Positions 1-6,063 of a stretch of DNA of 6,111 bases are shown here, in pieces (position 1 is the stretch's first letter; every line of letters begins with the position of its first letter). Below the pieces are notes generated by a model. It had not been told where the DNA came from, searched no databases, and saw nothing but the letters and a program-made list of their open reading frames with translations. Source of the DNA: Sphingobium sp. (GTDB lineage: Bacteria > Pseudomonadota > Alphaproteobacteria > Sphingomonadales > Sphingomonadaceae); NCBI GenBank assembly GCA_030148625.1, contig JASBTC010000124.1, forward strand, positions 1-6,111, given 5' to 3'. Position numbers and translations under genes: made by a program.

Positions 1-1195
1 TGAACCAGCTGACCATGGTCGGCCCGATGAACAGTCCCATCACCGACAGGAAGGTGACATAGACCGCACCGACGCTGGCGCGGAACGCCGCCGGCGTGCC
101 GAGTTGCAGCGCGGCCGGCGCGTAGCCCGCATAGGTATAGGTCGCGCCCCAGAACACGATCGAGGCGAGCAGGAACCCCGTCGGGCTGTGGGAGAGGATG
201 CCGGCAATCATCGCTGGGACCGAAAGGCACAGGGCGATCGCCGGAACCTTCGCATGCGCATCCACCATGCCGCGATTGTACAGCCGCTCGACCAGCCAAC
301 CCATGCCGAGCAGGCCGATCACGCCGGCGATCCCCTGCGTCGTACCATAAGCGAGGCCTACCGTTTCGATGGGCCAGCCATAGGTGCGCCCCATATAGGC
401 GGGCGTCCAGACGTGGAAGGCCGTCACGATCACATTCACCGATCCGAACGCGAACGGATAGCCGAGATAGAAGAGCGGATCGGTCCGGATCAGCGCCATA
501 AGGCCGGGTGCGACCGAGGCTTCGCCGTCCGATGGTGTTTCCGGCGATGCCGGGCGCACATTCTCACGCAATAACAGGGCCAGCGGGGCGGCCAATATGG
601 TCAATCCACCGACTAGCAGGAAGGTGAGCTGCCATGGATGGAACTGGCCGAGCAGGGGAATGGTGACGCTGCCCGATGCTGAGAGCGCGTGGACGACCCA
701 TCCGCCGCCGACGATCGCCAGCCCGCCGCCCGCGAAGGCGCCGACCGTGTAGAAGGAATAAGCGGTCGCCAGCCTTTTGCGCGGCACCTGTTCGGCGATC
801 AGTGAATAGGCCGCGGGCGACAGCCCCGCCTCACCCGCGCCAAGGCCGAGGCGGCTGGCGAAGAATATGGCAAAACTGCTCGCCATGCCGGAAATGGCGG
901 TCGACAGTCCCCAGAAGGACACCACCGCCATGCACAACCAGCGCTTTGAATAACGGTCCATCAATCGGCCGAGCGGAATGCCCGCCGCAGCGTAGAAGAT
1001 GCCGAAGGCGGGGCCGAGCAACAGGCCCATCTGCATGTCGGTGAATTTCAGGTCGTGCTGGATCGGCTCGACCATCAGCGAAATCAGCGCGCGATCGACG
1101 AACGACAGGAAATAGAAGAGCATCAGGATGGCGACGAGGGCCCAGCCCGAAAACAGGCCTCGCGTTTGCGGTACAGGCGGGCTCACATCATCCAT
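1..1195 (-). CDS. Spinster-like MFS transporter, partial (C-terminus beyond left edge)
   Basis: This is an inner-membrane secondary transporter of the major facilitator superfamily; the 398 codons visible run open through the left edge. Start ATG at 1195 is forced, because an in-frame TGA lies upstream with no other start between. The SD is weak (GGGAAGG at 1206-1212). Hydrophobic segments fit TM1 about 17-40, TM2 55-76, TM3 86-104, TM4 107-130, TM5 144-165, TM6 188-210, then a hydrophilic loop 211-238, and TM7-TM11 from about 241 to the edge, so TM12 is missing. Spinster-type marks are the Asp34-Arg35 pair in TM1 (SFVDRALISL), motif-A-like PLGRLMDRYSKR at 74-85, and GEAGLSPAAYSLIAE at about 121-135 with Glu122. 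It lies 52 bases after the TonB-dependent receptor on the same strand, so it is probably co-transcribed and moves the same compound or a product. The family assignment rests on recalled family motifs. Substrate and direction are unknown; import of an organic acid or export of a product are both possible. Confidence 0.9.
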   Translation of the reverse strand, partial: MDDVSPPVPQTRGLFSGWALVAILMLFYFLSFVDRALISLMVEPIQHDLKFTDMQMGLLLGPAFGIFYAAAGIPLGRLMDRYSKRWLCMAVVSFWGLSTAISGMASSFAIFFASRLGLGAGEAGLSPAAYSLIAEQVPRKRLATAYSFYTVGAFAGGGLAIVGGGWVVHALSASGSVTIPLLGQFHPWQLTFLLVGGLTILAAPLALLLRENVRPASPETPSDGEASVAPGLMALIRTDPLFYLGYPFAFGSVNVIVTAFHVWTPAYMGRTYGWPIETVGLAYGTTQGIAGVIGLLGMGWLVERLYNRGMVDAHAKVPAIALCLSVPAMIAGILSHSPTGFLLASIVFWGATYTYAGYAPAALQLGTPAAFRASVGAVYVTFLSVMGLFIGPTMVSWF

Positions 1196-1247
1196 TCGTC
1201 GCCCGCCTTCCCGTCGCCGTCATCCGTTGCCCGTTCGCGAAGACCTA

Positions 1248-3920
1248 TCAGAGCTTCAGCGAAACCGTCATGTAAAAGGCCCGGGGCTGGTTCGGCAGGA
1301 CCGAGAAGAGCTGGTTCGGATCGGCCGCCACCTGCTGCGGCGTCAGCGTTTGCCGATCGAGCGCGGTCAGCAGGCTGCCGCTCTTCGCCCAGCCCATGAT
1401 GCCGACAGTGTTGAGCACGTTGGTGACATTGGCCTGCAGGCTGAAATTGTCGGTGACGTCCCAGGCGAGGCCGGCATCGACGGTGCTGAAGCCCGGCAGG
1501 TACCAGGCGTCGCGGCGATTGGCGGCACGCTTGCCGAGATAGGAATAGGTCGCGAACAGCGATACCGCCTCGACCGGCCGATATGTAGCGGTGGCACGGG
1601 CGATGATCTTCGGATTGTTGTCTGCCGTCCCCTTGGGCACCGTGCTGACGATATCGTCGGTCCCGTCTCCCTTCGGCCCCTGCGTATAGGTGCTGAACCC
1701 GCTCGACTTGGGATTCTGGAGCGTCAGGTCCGCATGCAGGTTCAGCTTGGGCGAGACGTCGAAGTCGCCGGAAATCTCGATGCCATAGGTCTCGACCTGG
1801 CCGAAAACCGGCGGAGGCGAATAGTTCACGCCGGCATTGGGCGTCCCGGCCTTGTAGGTGAAGGTCTGGTTGTCGGCGATGTCCGAATTCTTGCTCCAGA
1901 AGGGGAAGACCTGGATGAAGATGCCGTCATTGCGATATTTCAGCCCCATCTCGATCTGCTGGATCTTTTCCGCCGATGGGAAGATCGTCTGGATCGCGGC
2001 GGCCGTGGTGATGCCGGACAGGATGCCGAAATCGGGAGCCTTCTGGCCGCTGGTGTAGCGGACATAGGCCTGGAAACTGTCGCTGAACTTGTAAGCGACC
2101 GAGCCGGAATAGGCGAAATAATCATATTTACGCGTGAACGGCATGCGTGCGCCGCGGCCGGTGGTGGCGTTGTCGTACAGCGTCAGAGGGTTGCCGTCGC
2201 GGCCGCCCGTGGTCAGCTTGTTGCCGGTAAAGGCCACCGGCAGATAGAAATAGGAATCATAGTTCAAGTTCTCGTAGCGGACGCCGGCATCGATGGTGAG
2301 CCGGTCGGTCACTTCCCAAGTGTCGCCGCCATAGACCGAGATGTTGGTCACCTCGGTGCCGTTCTCGCGGATGGCGAGGCCCTGGCCGATTCCGGCCCAG
2401 CCCGAGGAATCGGTCACCTGATAGATGGTGCCGTCGGGCCGCGTCAGCGTGGTGCTGAGCATCACCGGGCGCGGCGTGAGCGTCATCACGCCGCCGCCGG
2501 CGCCCGAGAAGCGCACGTCGAGGTTCGACTTGTTGAAATAGGCGCCGATCGCCAGGTGATGTCGCCCGAAATCGCCCGTCAGGGTGAGCTGATCCTGAAA
2601 GCTCTCGGAGCGCATGTCGGGTTGATAGGCCAGGCCGGCCATGACACCCCCGGTCAGGATATTCTGGCTCGGCAGATTGTTGGTGACGATCGTGCGCGTC
2701 GCGCCGACCTGTGAGACAACGGCGGCGACGGAACCATCCGGCAAGCGATAGGTGTATGTGCCGTCGATGCCTGCCGTGCTCTGAATCGTGCGGATACCGC
2801 TATCGGCGTCGGTCAGCGGCGTGGCAAAGTTGACGGCGACGGTGTTCCAATGCGCCTTGTTGCGCGAAAAACGGAACTTGTTCTGGATCGTGATGGTGTC
2901 GCTCAGCTCGTGGCGCCAGTCGACGTCGAAGGCGATCGTCCTTTCGTTGACGAGGTTCGACCCGTCCCAGGTCCGCTGCTTGCCCGTTCCAAATTCAGGA
3001 TAGGCGTGCGGAGAAGCGGGCGGCAGGACCGACGACAAATTGGTATAGGGCGCCAGGATCTTGGGATCCTTGAAATTGCGCGCCGGCAGCGTCTCGAACC
3101 AGCCATTATGGTCGTTGAGATATTTGCCGCGAATGGTGAGCGATCCGCCGTCATAATCCCACAACAGACTGCCGCGAACCTGTCCACCCTTGTTGAGCTT
3201 GTAACCCGGATAGCGCGCGCCGTCGCTCTCGCGATAGAAGCCGCCGATCGTATAATAGAGGTCGCTTTCGCCGATCCGGCCGCCGGTATAGGCGTCCAGG
3301 CGGTAAAGCGGCGATTTGCCGTCGCCTTCGAGCCCGAGCTTGAGCTGGAACATGGTGCCCGGCGCCGACTTTCCGTTCTTGGAGATATAGTTGAAGATGC
3401 CGCCCGGCGCGTTGGCGCCGGTCACGACCGCCGTGCCGCCACGCAGCGCTTCGACGCGGCTCGTCAGGATATCCAGGCGGCTGAAATAATCGGGGCCGAA
3501 ATTGGTCGTCGTCATCGGTTCGACGGGAAGACCGTCCTCCTGCAGCGACACGTAGAAATAACCGCCCGCGGCTTCCAGCGACCGGGCGGAGACGCCGCGC
3601 GAGAAGACGATGTTGCGGATCTCGCCGAGCGAGGAATTGACGAAGACGCCGGGTACGCTCTTCAGCGCATCGGCCGAACTGATCGGCGCCTGGCGCTTCA
3701 GCACGTCTTCGGTAACGGCGGTGATGGAGATGGGCGCGCGCTCGATCGAGGTCGCGTTGAAGACGCCGGTGACGATGATGTCCTGGTTTTCCGCGGCGTC
3801 ATCGGATGCCTCGGCGGAAACACCTTGCTGGGCCGGTGCCTGCGCATGGGCGCTCGGCACACCGGCCAGCGCCGTCATGGCGATAGCGGACACGGAAACG
3901 AACAATGCTTTGCGCGACAT
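1248..3920 (-). CDS. TonB-dependent outer-membrane receptor
   Basis: The gene encodes an 890-residue outer-membrane gated channel energised by TonB-ExbBD, for active uptake of a scarce or large ligand. Residues 1-26 form a Sec signal peptide with probable cleavage after Ala24-His25-Ala26. A TonB-box-like DIIVTG lies at 47-52. The plug domain spans about 60-185, with the typical start (APISITAVTEDVL), SVPGVFV near 88-94, and the closing RVEALRGGTAVVTGANAPGG around 155-174. A beta barrel with alternating aromatic strands fills about 190-890, including a late VDAGLAWDVTDNFSLQANVTN segment and a final strand FYMTVSLKL. There is no N-terminal STN signalling domain, and no sigma or anti-sigma pair nearby, so transcriptional surface signalling is unlikely. 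The last residue is Leu, where Phe is more common. The start has a near-perfect SD, AGGAGG, four bases before ATG. It is followed by the MFS gene and preceded by its own likely promoter. The ligand is unknown. In sphingomonads such receptors serve both siderophores and organic substrates; the neighbouring catabolic enzymes favour an organic ligand (inference). Confidence 0.96.
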   Translation of the reverse strand: MSRKALFVSVSAIAMTALAGVPSAHAQAPAQQGVSAEASDDAAENQDIIVTGVFNATSIERAPISITAVTEDVLKRQAPISSADALKSVPGVFVNSSLGEIRNIVFSRGVSARSLEAAGGYFYVSLQEDGLPVEPMTTTNFGPDYFSRLDILTSRVEALRGGTAVVTGANAPGGIFNYISKNGKSAPGTMFQLKLGLEGDGKSPLYRLDAYTGGRIGESDLYYTIGGFYRESDGARYPGYKLNKGGQVRGSLLWDYDGGSLTIRGKYLNDHNGWFETLPARNFKDPKILAPYTNLSSVLPPASPHAYPEFGTGKQRTWDGSNLVNERTIAFDVDWRHELSDTITIQNKFRFSRNKAHWNTVAVNFATPLTDADSGIRTIQSTAGIDGTYTYRLPDGSVAAVVSQVGATRTIVTNNLPSQNILTGGVMAGLAYQPDMRSESFQDQLTLTGDFGRHHLAIGAYFNKSNLDVRFSGAGGGVMTLTPRPVMLSTTLTRPDGTIYQVTDSSGWAGIGQGLAIRENGTEVTNISVYGGDTWEVTDRLTIDAGVRYENLNYDSYFYLPVAFTGNKLTTGGRDGNPLTLYDNATTGRGARMPFTRKYDYFAYSGSVAYKFSDSFQAYVRYTSGQKAPDFGILSGITTAAAIQTIFPSAEKIQQIEMGLKYRNDGIFIQVFPFWSKNSDIADNQTFTYKAGTPNAGVNYSPPPVFGQVETYGIEISGDFDVSPKLNLHADLTLQNPKSSGFSTYTQGPKGDGTDDIVSTVPKGTADNNPKIIARATATYRPVEAVSLFATYSYLGKRAANRRDAWYLPGFSTVDAGLAWDVTDNFSLQANVTNVLNTVGIMGWAKSGSLLTALDRQTLTPQQVAADPNQLFSVLPNQPRAFYMTVSLKL

Positions 3921-3924
3921 CTTT

Positions 3925-3930
3925 CCTCCT
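3925..3930 (-). promoter_or_regulatory. Ribosome binding site of the TonB-dependent receptor
   Basis: AGGAGG on the minus strand lies four bases before ATG at 3920. It is a full match to the anti-SD core with short spacing, inside a purine-rich run starting GGGGGAGGAGG. It supports the chosen start and suggests efficient translation. Confidence 0.8.
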
Positions 3931-3997
3931 CCCCCGATTCGACCGCTGTTTCGGCCGAGTTTTCGTTGTCTAAGACTGCGTAGCTCGCACTATGTGG

Positions 3998-4009
3998 GGC
4001 AATTATGCC
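3998..4009. repeat. Inverted repeat GGCA-N4-TGCC downstream of the receptor promoter
   Basis: A perfect 4-base palindrome with an ATTA centre, flanked by TATG on the left and ATA on the right, lies roughly 20-31 bases after the predicted start in the receptor leader. It could be a downstream operator or a weak stem. It is short enough that chance is a real possibility. Confidence 0.25.
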
Positions 4010-4035
4010 ATATTGTTTCGCCTCACATAAAACAT

Positions 4036-4064
4036 TTAATATGCCCAACGGATTTTTCCGTCAA
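4036..4064 (-). promoter_or_regulatory. Sigma70-like promoter for the receptor-MFS pair
   Basis: Minus-strand TTGACG (4059-4064) and TATTAA (4036-4041) are separated by exactly 17 bases. The -35 matches consensus at five of six positions and the -10 at four of six. Transcription would begin near 4029, giving a leader of about 108 bases before the receptor ATG. The surroundings are AT-rich, unlike the flanking coding DNA. A second, poorer -10-like CATAAT sits near 4003-4008 without a good -35. Seen by eye only; not tested against a position weight matrix. Confidence 0.55.
4048..4061. repeat. Inverted repeat ACGGA-N4-TCCGT overlapping the receptor -35
   Basis: The arms are perfect 5-base complements around TTTT (plus strand). 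The right arm covers part of the -35 box at 4059-4064 and the rest lies in the spacer, a position where a bound protein would block RNA polymerase. In RNA it would be a 5-bp stem with no U-tract after it on the minus strand, so it is a poor terminator for the upstream hydrolase gene. It could be chance. Confidence 0.35.
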
Positions 4065-4100
4065 CCCATCGCAAGCGGGACCGGCGTTACGGAAAGGCCG

Positions 4101-4856
4101 TCAGCGGTTCCGGCCGCCCTCGAACCATTGCAGGGCCCGGTCCCACATATCGGGCGTGAATCGATGCCCGGTCTCCGGTTCGCGCGTCACCGCCAACCGT
4201 TCGGGGGCGTCGGCATAGAGTTCGCCCAGCGCGTCAACGAAAGCGTCGGCGCCTTCGGGCGGAACCTGCCGGTCATCCGCACCGCAGGCGAACAGCATCG
4301 CGGGGCGGTGCGCGTAATGGTGAAGGTTGGTCAGCGGATCGAGGCGGCGATATGCGGCCCATTCCGCCTCGCCTGCGATTCCCTGTGGTTCATGTGAACC
4401 CGGCCGCAACCAGTCCGGCGTGGCCAGCGCCACAGCGGCGCGGTCTATTCGCCGGTCGATCCCTGCCGCAGCGATCGCGATGTCGCCGCCCATCGAGACG
4501 CCGCCGATGGCGACCCGCGACCGGACGTCGAAATGGGCGAGGGCCCAGTCGATGATCCTGGGTGTCTCATCGGCGCCCTGCGCCAGGATCGGCCAGAAAT
4601 GGCGGCGAAGATCGGCGCGCACCCGGCGCTTGATGTCGTCGCGCGCCTCGACGCTTCGCGCGCCATGCTGCGGCAGATCCCAGCTCAGCGCCAGAAAGCC
4701 GTGCGAAGCGAGATCGACCAGTTGCGGCCCCACATCCTCCTTCGACCAGCTGAAGGCGTGGAGCCAGAGTATGAGGGGCCATGGCCCCTCGCCGGGTGGC
4801 TGGGCCCAGAGAAGCGGAATGTCCCCAAGATATGCCGTGCGGAGCTGGGGCGTCAT
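4101..4856 (-). CDS. Alpha/beta hydrolase, dienelactone-hydrolase/esterase-like
   Basis: A 251-residue serine hydrolase of the alpha/beta fold, of normal length for a single-domain esterase. The nucleophile elbow is GVSMGG at 119-124 with Ser121. The acid is probably Asp195 in CGADDRQVP (191-199), and the base is His231 in ETGHRF (229-233). The oxyanion segment reads LHAFSWSKED (32-41), where relatives commonly have LHGF, so Gly is replaced by Ala34. There is no signal peptide or membrane segment, so it should be cytoplasmic. The ATG overlaps the TGA of the dioxygenase (ATGA at 4853-4856) and no convincing SD precedes it, which points to translational coupling and linked function. Likely chemistry is hydrolysis of an ester, lactone or thioester linked to the dioxygenase substrate or product (inference). 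Peptidase or other C-O/C-N hydrolase activity is not excluded, since the fold is used widely. The substrate is unknown. Confidence 0.9.
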   Translation of the reverse strand: MTPQLRTAYLGDIPLLWAQPPGEGPWPLILWLHAFSWSKEDVGPQLVDLASHGFLALSWDLPQHGARSVEARDDIKRRVRADLRRHFWPILAQGADETPRIIDWALAHFDVRSRVAIGGVSMGGDIAIAAAGIDRRIDRAAVALATPDWLRPGSHEPQGIAGEAEWAAYRRLDPLTNLHHYAHRPAMLFACGADDRQVPPEGADAFVDALGELYADAPERLAVTREPETGHRFTPDMWDRALQWFEGGRNR

Positions 4857-5701
4857 TGCAGCAGGGCGGCTCGGTCCTCAGCGATCCATCTGTCCCACAT
4901 TTCTTCGTCGGGCTTGAGGAACAGGGCGTTCGCGCGGGCCTCGATCGCGTCGTCCACGCTGAACAGGCGCATCAGCCGCCGGTCGTTTCGCGCACGCGCC
5001 ATCTCGACGATCCGCTGGACGCTCGGGCCCTTGTGATTGTCGCGCGTGGGCAACCCCACGCGATTATAATAGGCGCTGAAGAAATAGCGCGGATTGCCCG
5101 AAATGTTGGGGGTGCCGCTGTGCAGCAGCGAGCAATGGGTGAACACCACATCGCCCGCTTTTACACGCAGCACCGTTTCTTCCGGATGCGGCCTGTTGCG
5201 ATGATATTCGGACTCGATCGTTACGGCGCGCCGATGCGATCCCTCGACGACGCGCAGCGGACCATATTCTTCGGTCAGATCCTGCAAATAGCAGATCGCG
5301 TTGCATGCGGTCGGGCGGATATAATGCGGGCCTTCGGGCATCCAGCCCCAGCGGTCTCGATGCCAGAAACTGACCGTGCCTTCGGCCTGTTCCCTGGGCT
5401 CGGAAGGGAATGCCATGAAGGTCAGGTTGTCGAGCTGAACGAAAGGCCCCATCACGCGCTCGGCGAAATCCAGGATTTGCGGGTTGTTGACCGCCGGAAG
5501 CATCAGCCAGGGTTCCTGCTCCAGCGCACTGGTGACGCGCAGCCGTGGTTCGGGCGCATCGAGCGGCGTGTTGCGGCGGACCAGGTCGCCATAGCAATCC
5601 TTCCAGGCCTGCATCCGTTCGGCATCATATACGCCTTCGAAAATCGTGTAGCCAAGCTCTCGAAACTCGCTCAGACGCTGTTGCAGATCCTTCACAGACA
5701 T
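4853..5701 (-). CDS. Phytanoyl-CoA dioxygenase (PhyH) family Fe(II)/2-oxoglutarate oxygenase
   Basis: A 282-residue cytoplasmic non-haem iron oxygenase of the PhyH family, which typically hydroxylates a C-H bond while converting 2-oxoglutarate and O2 to succinate and CO2. The iron triad is visible: His114 and Asp116 in FWHRDRWGW (112-120) and the distal His194 in LLHSGTPN (192-199). Arg205, eleven residues after the distal His, fits the 2-oxoglutarate carboxylate anchor. GPLRVVEGSHR (147-157) is the usual family loop before the distal strand, and AGDVVFTHCSLLHSG (182-196) the usual strand around the distal His. Length is normal and all key residues are present, so the enzyme should be active. 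The start is supported by AGGAG at 5711-5715, nine bases upstream. It is the first gene of the cluster, overlaps the hydrolase by four bases, and has its own promoter with an operator-like palindrome. PhyH members act on many substrates (fatty acyl-CoAs, amino acids, natural products, halogenation in some), so the phytanoyl-CoA name is only a family label. Confidence 0.93.
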   Translation of the reverse strand: MSVKDLQQRLSEFRELGYTIFEGVYDAERMQAWKDCYGDLVRRNTPLDAPEPRLRVTSALEQEPWLMLPAVNNPQILDFAERVMGPFVQLDNLTFMAFPSEPREQAEGTVSFWHRDRWGWMPEGPHYIRPTACNAICYLQDLTEEYGPLRVVEGSHRRAVTIESEYHRNRPHPEETVLRVKAGDVVFTHCSLLHSGTPNISGNPRYFFSAYYNRVGLPTRDNHKGPSVQRIVEMARARNDRRLMRLFSVDDAIEARANALFLKPDEEMWDRWIAEDRAALLQ

Positions 5702-5710
5702 TCGCTATCT

Positions 5711-5715
5711 CTCCT
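5711..5715 (-). promoter_or_regulatory. Ribosome binding site of the dioxygenase
   Basis: AGGAG on the minus strand, within GCAGGAGAG, lies nine bases before ATG at 5701. It fixes the start codon. It begins only five bases after the leader hairpin at 5721-5750, so hairpin folding could affect ribosome access. Confidence 0.75.
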
Positions 5716-5720
5716 GCCGC

Positions 5721-5750
5721 GCGGACAAGCAGGCGACGCTGCTTGACCGC
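5721..5750 (-). promoter_or_regulatory. Leader hairpin before the dioxygenase gene
   Basis: A 30-base inverted repeat: GCGG pairs with CCGC (4 bp), then one mismatch (U-U in the minus-strand RNA), then CAAGCAG pairs with CTGCTTG (7 bp), closing a 6-base loop. It lies between the predicted transcription start (near 5767) and the SD at 5711-5715. No U-tract follows, so it is not an intrinsic terminator. It may stabilise the transcript, tune translation, or serve as DNA as a second operator; the sequence does not decide between these. Confidence 0.55.
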
Positions 5751-5768
5751 TTTAACCGCAAATTTTAT

Positions 5769-5783
5769 ATCATATAGTATGAT
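5769..5783. promoter_or_regulatory. Operator-like inverted repeat over the -10 box
   Basis: ATCATA-N3-TATGAT is a perfect 6-base inverted repeat centred on TAG (plus strand), with the -10 TACTAT inside it. Its size and AT-rich arms suit a dimeric helix-turn-helix repressor; GntR-type regulators often bind sites of this general shape, but the family cannot be assigned from the site alone. No regulator gene lies in the window, so the partner would be encoded elsewhere. The position predicts repression relieved by a pathway ligand (inference). Confidence 0.55.
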
Positions 5784-5803
5784 TATATTCTCGGAGAGGT
5801 CAA
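5774..5803 (-). promoter_or_regulatory. Sigma70-like promoter of the dioxygenase-hydrolase operon
   Basis: Minus-strand TTGACC (5798-5803) and TACTAT (5774-5779) are spaced by 18 bases. The -35 matches consensus at five of six positions, the -10 at four of six. It sits in a sharp AT-rich island (about 5759-5790) in otherwise GC-rich DNA. Transcription would start near 5767, leaving a leader of about 65 bases. A better-looking TATAAT on the minus strand (5783-5788) lies only ten bases from the TTGACC and would need a different -35. Confidence 0.6.
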
Positions 5804-5893
5804 CTGCTTCGATGGGGCGTGCGCGAACGAGGTTCGAGGCCCGGAATTGCCGCTCCGCCGCTCCCCGGAGGCTTGGGTGCGGCCCTTCACGTT
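5804..5893. other. Short stretch without recognised gene between IS remnant and promoter
   Basis: Ninety GC-rich bases separate the last recognisable transposase codon from the -35 box. In the transposase frame the sequence stays open after the TGA but no longer resembles an IS6 transposase beyond Asn-Val. I see no tRNA, terminator, second insertion-sequence end or convincing small gene in it. It is probably the junction between the broken element and the catabolic cluster. Confidence 0.4.
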
Positions 5894-6007
5894 TCACAGC
5901 GAAAGCGGAAACCGCACATACATCAACACCACAAGGCGGATCACCTCGGGTGACGAGTTGAAGCAGCGGAACGGACTAGGCGGCTTGGCCCTGGATTTTC
6001 GGCTCAT
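5894..6007 (-). pseudogene. IS6-family transposase, 5' remnant with premature stop
   Basis: Reading from ATG at 6007, 37 codons match the N-terminus I recognise for alphaproteobacterial IS6-family transposases: MSRKSRAKPP at the start, then SSPEVIRLVVLMYVRFPL at residues 18-35, followed by SL. The next residue is normally Arg of an RNVEDLL motif. Here the codon is TGA (5894-5896), one C-to-T change from CGA, followed by Asn-Val (AACGTG) and then unrelated sequence. The DDE catalytic domain (a full protein is about 230-260 residues) is absent, so the gene is dead. Both a nonsense change and a truncation are visible. It points leftward toward the dioxygenase cluster. Recognition is from memory of the family, without a database search. 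Confidence 0.75.
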
Positions 6008-6063
6008 CTGCCGCCGTTAACAATGCGCGCTTTCGCAGTTGCCGCATCGGTCTGACAGAGTCC
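5894..6063 (-). mobile_element. IS6-family insertion sequence fragment
   Basis: The element keeps its transposase start and the 56 or so bases before it. A possible outer terminal end is GGACTCTGTCAGACC on the minus strand (6049-6063), which has the GG-N2/3-CTGT opening of IS6-type terminal repeats. No inverted partner is seen to the left, as expected for a one-ended fragment. The right boundary is therefore tentative and the left one is where transposase similarity stops. Confidence 0.45.

Noticed and set aside
104..574. Plus-strand open frame at the left end
   Set aside because: Antisense to the MFS transporter, which reads continuously on the minus strand with clear membrane segments and spinster motifs.
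1128..2714. 528-codon plus-strand open frame
   Set aside because: It lies entirely antisense to the TonB-dependent receptor (and its border with the MFS gene). It is rich in Arg, Gly, Ala and Asp as expected for the complement of GC-rich coding DNA, has no domain I recognise, and no SD was found. The minus-strand reading shows a signal peptide, plug and barrel.
2850..3983. 377-codon plus-strand open frame
   Set aside because: Antisense shadow of the receptor N-terminal half; composition is that of a reversed GC-rich gene and no motif is recognisable.
4048..4061. Possible terminator of the hydrolase gene
   Set aside because: The stem is only 5 bp and is followed by TGGG rather than a T-run on the minus strand, so it does not meet the pattern of an intrinsic terminator; it was kept only as a possible operator.
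4781..5746. 321-codon plus-strand open frame
   Set aside because: Antisense to the PhyH dioxygenase, whose iron-binding His/Asp/His and Arg residues read clearly on the minus strand.
5831..5850. GGTTCGAGGCCC resembling a tRNA T-loop, suggesting a tRNA end or attachment site
   Set aside because: The flanking bases do not form a 5-bp T-stem, no acceptor, anticodon or D arm is present, and no CCA follows at the right distance.
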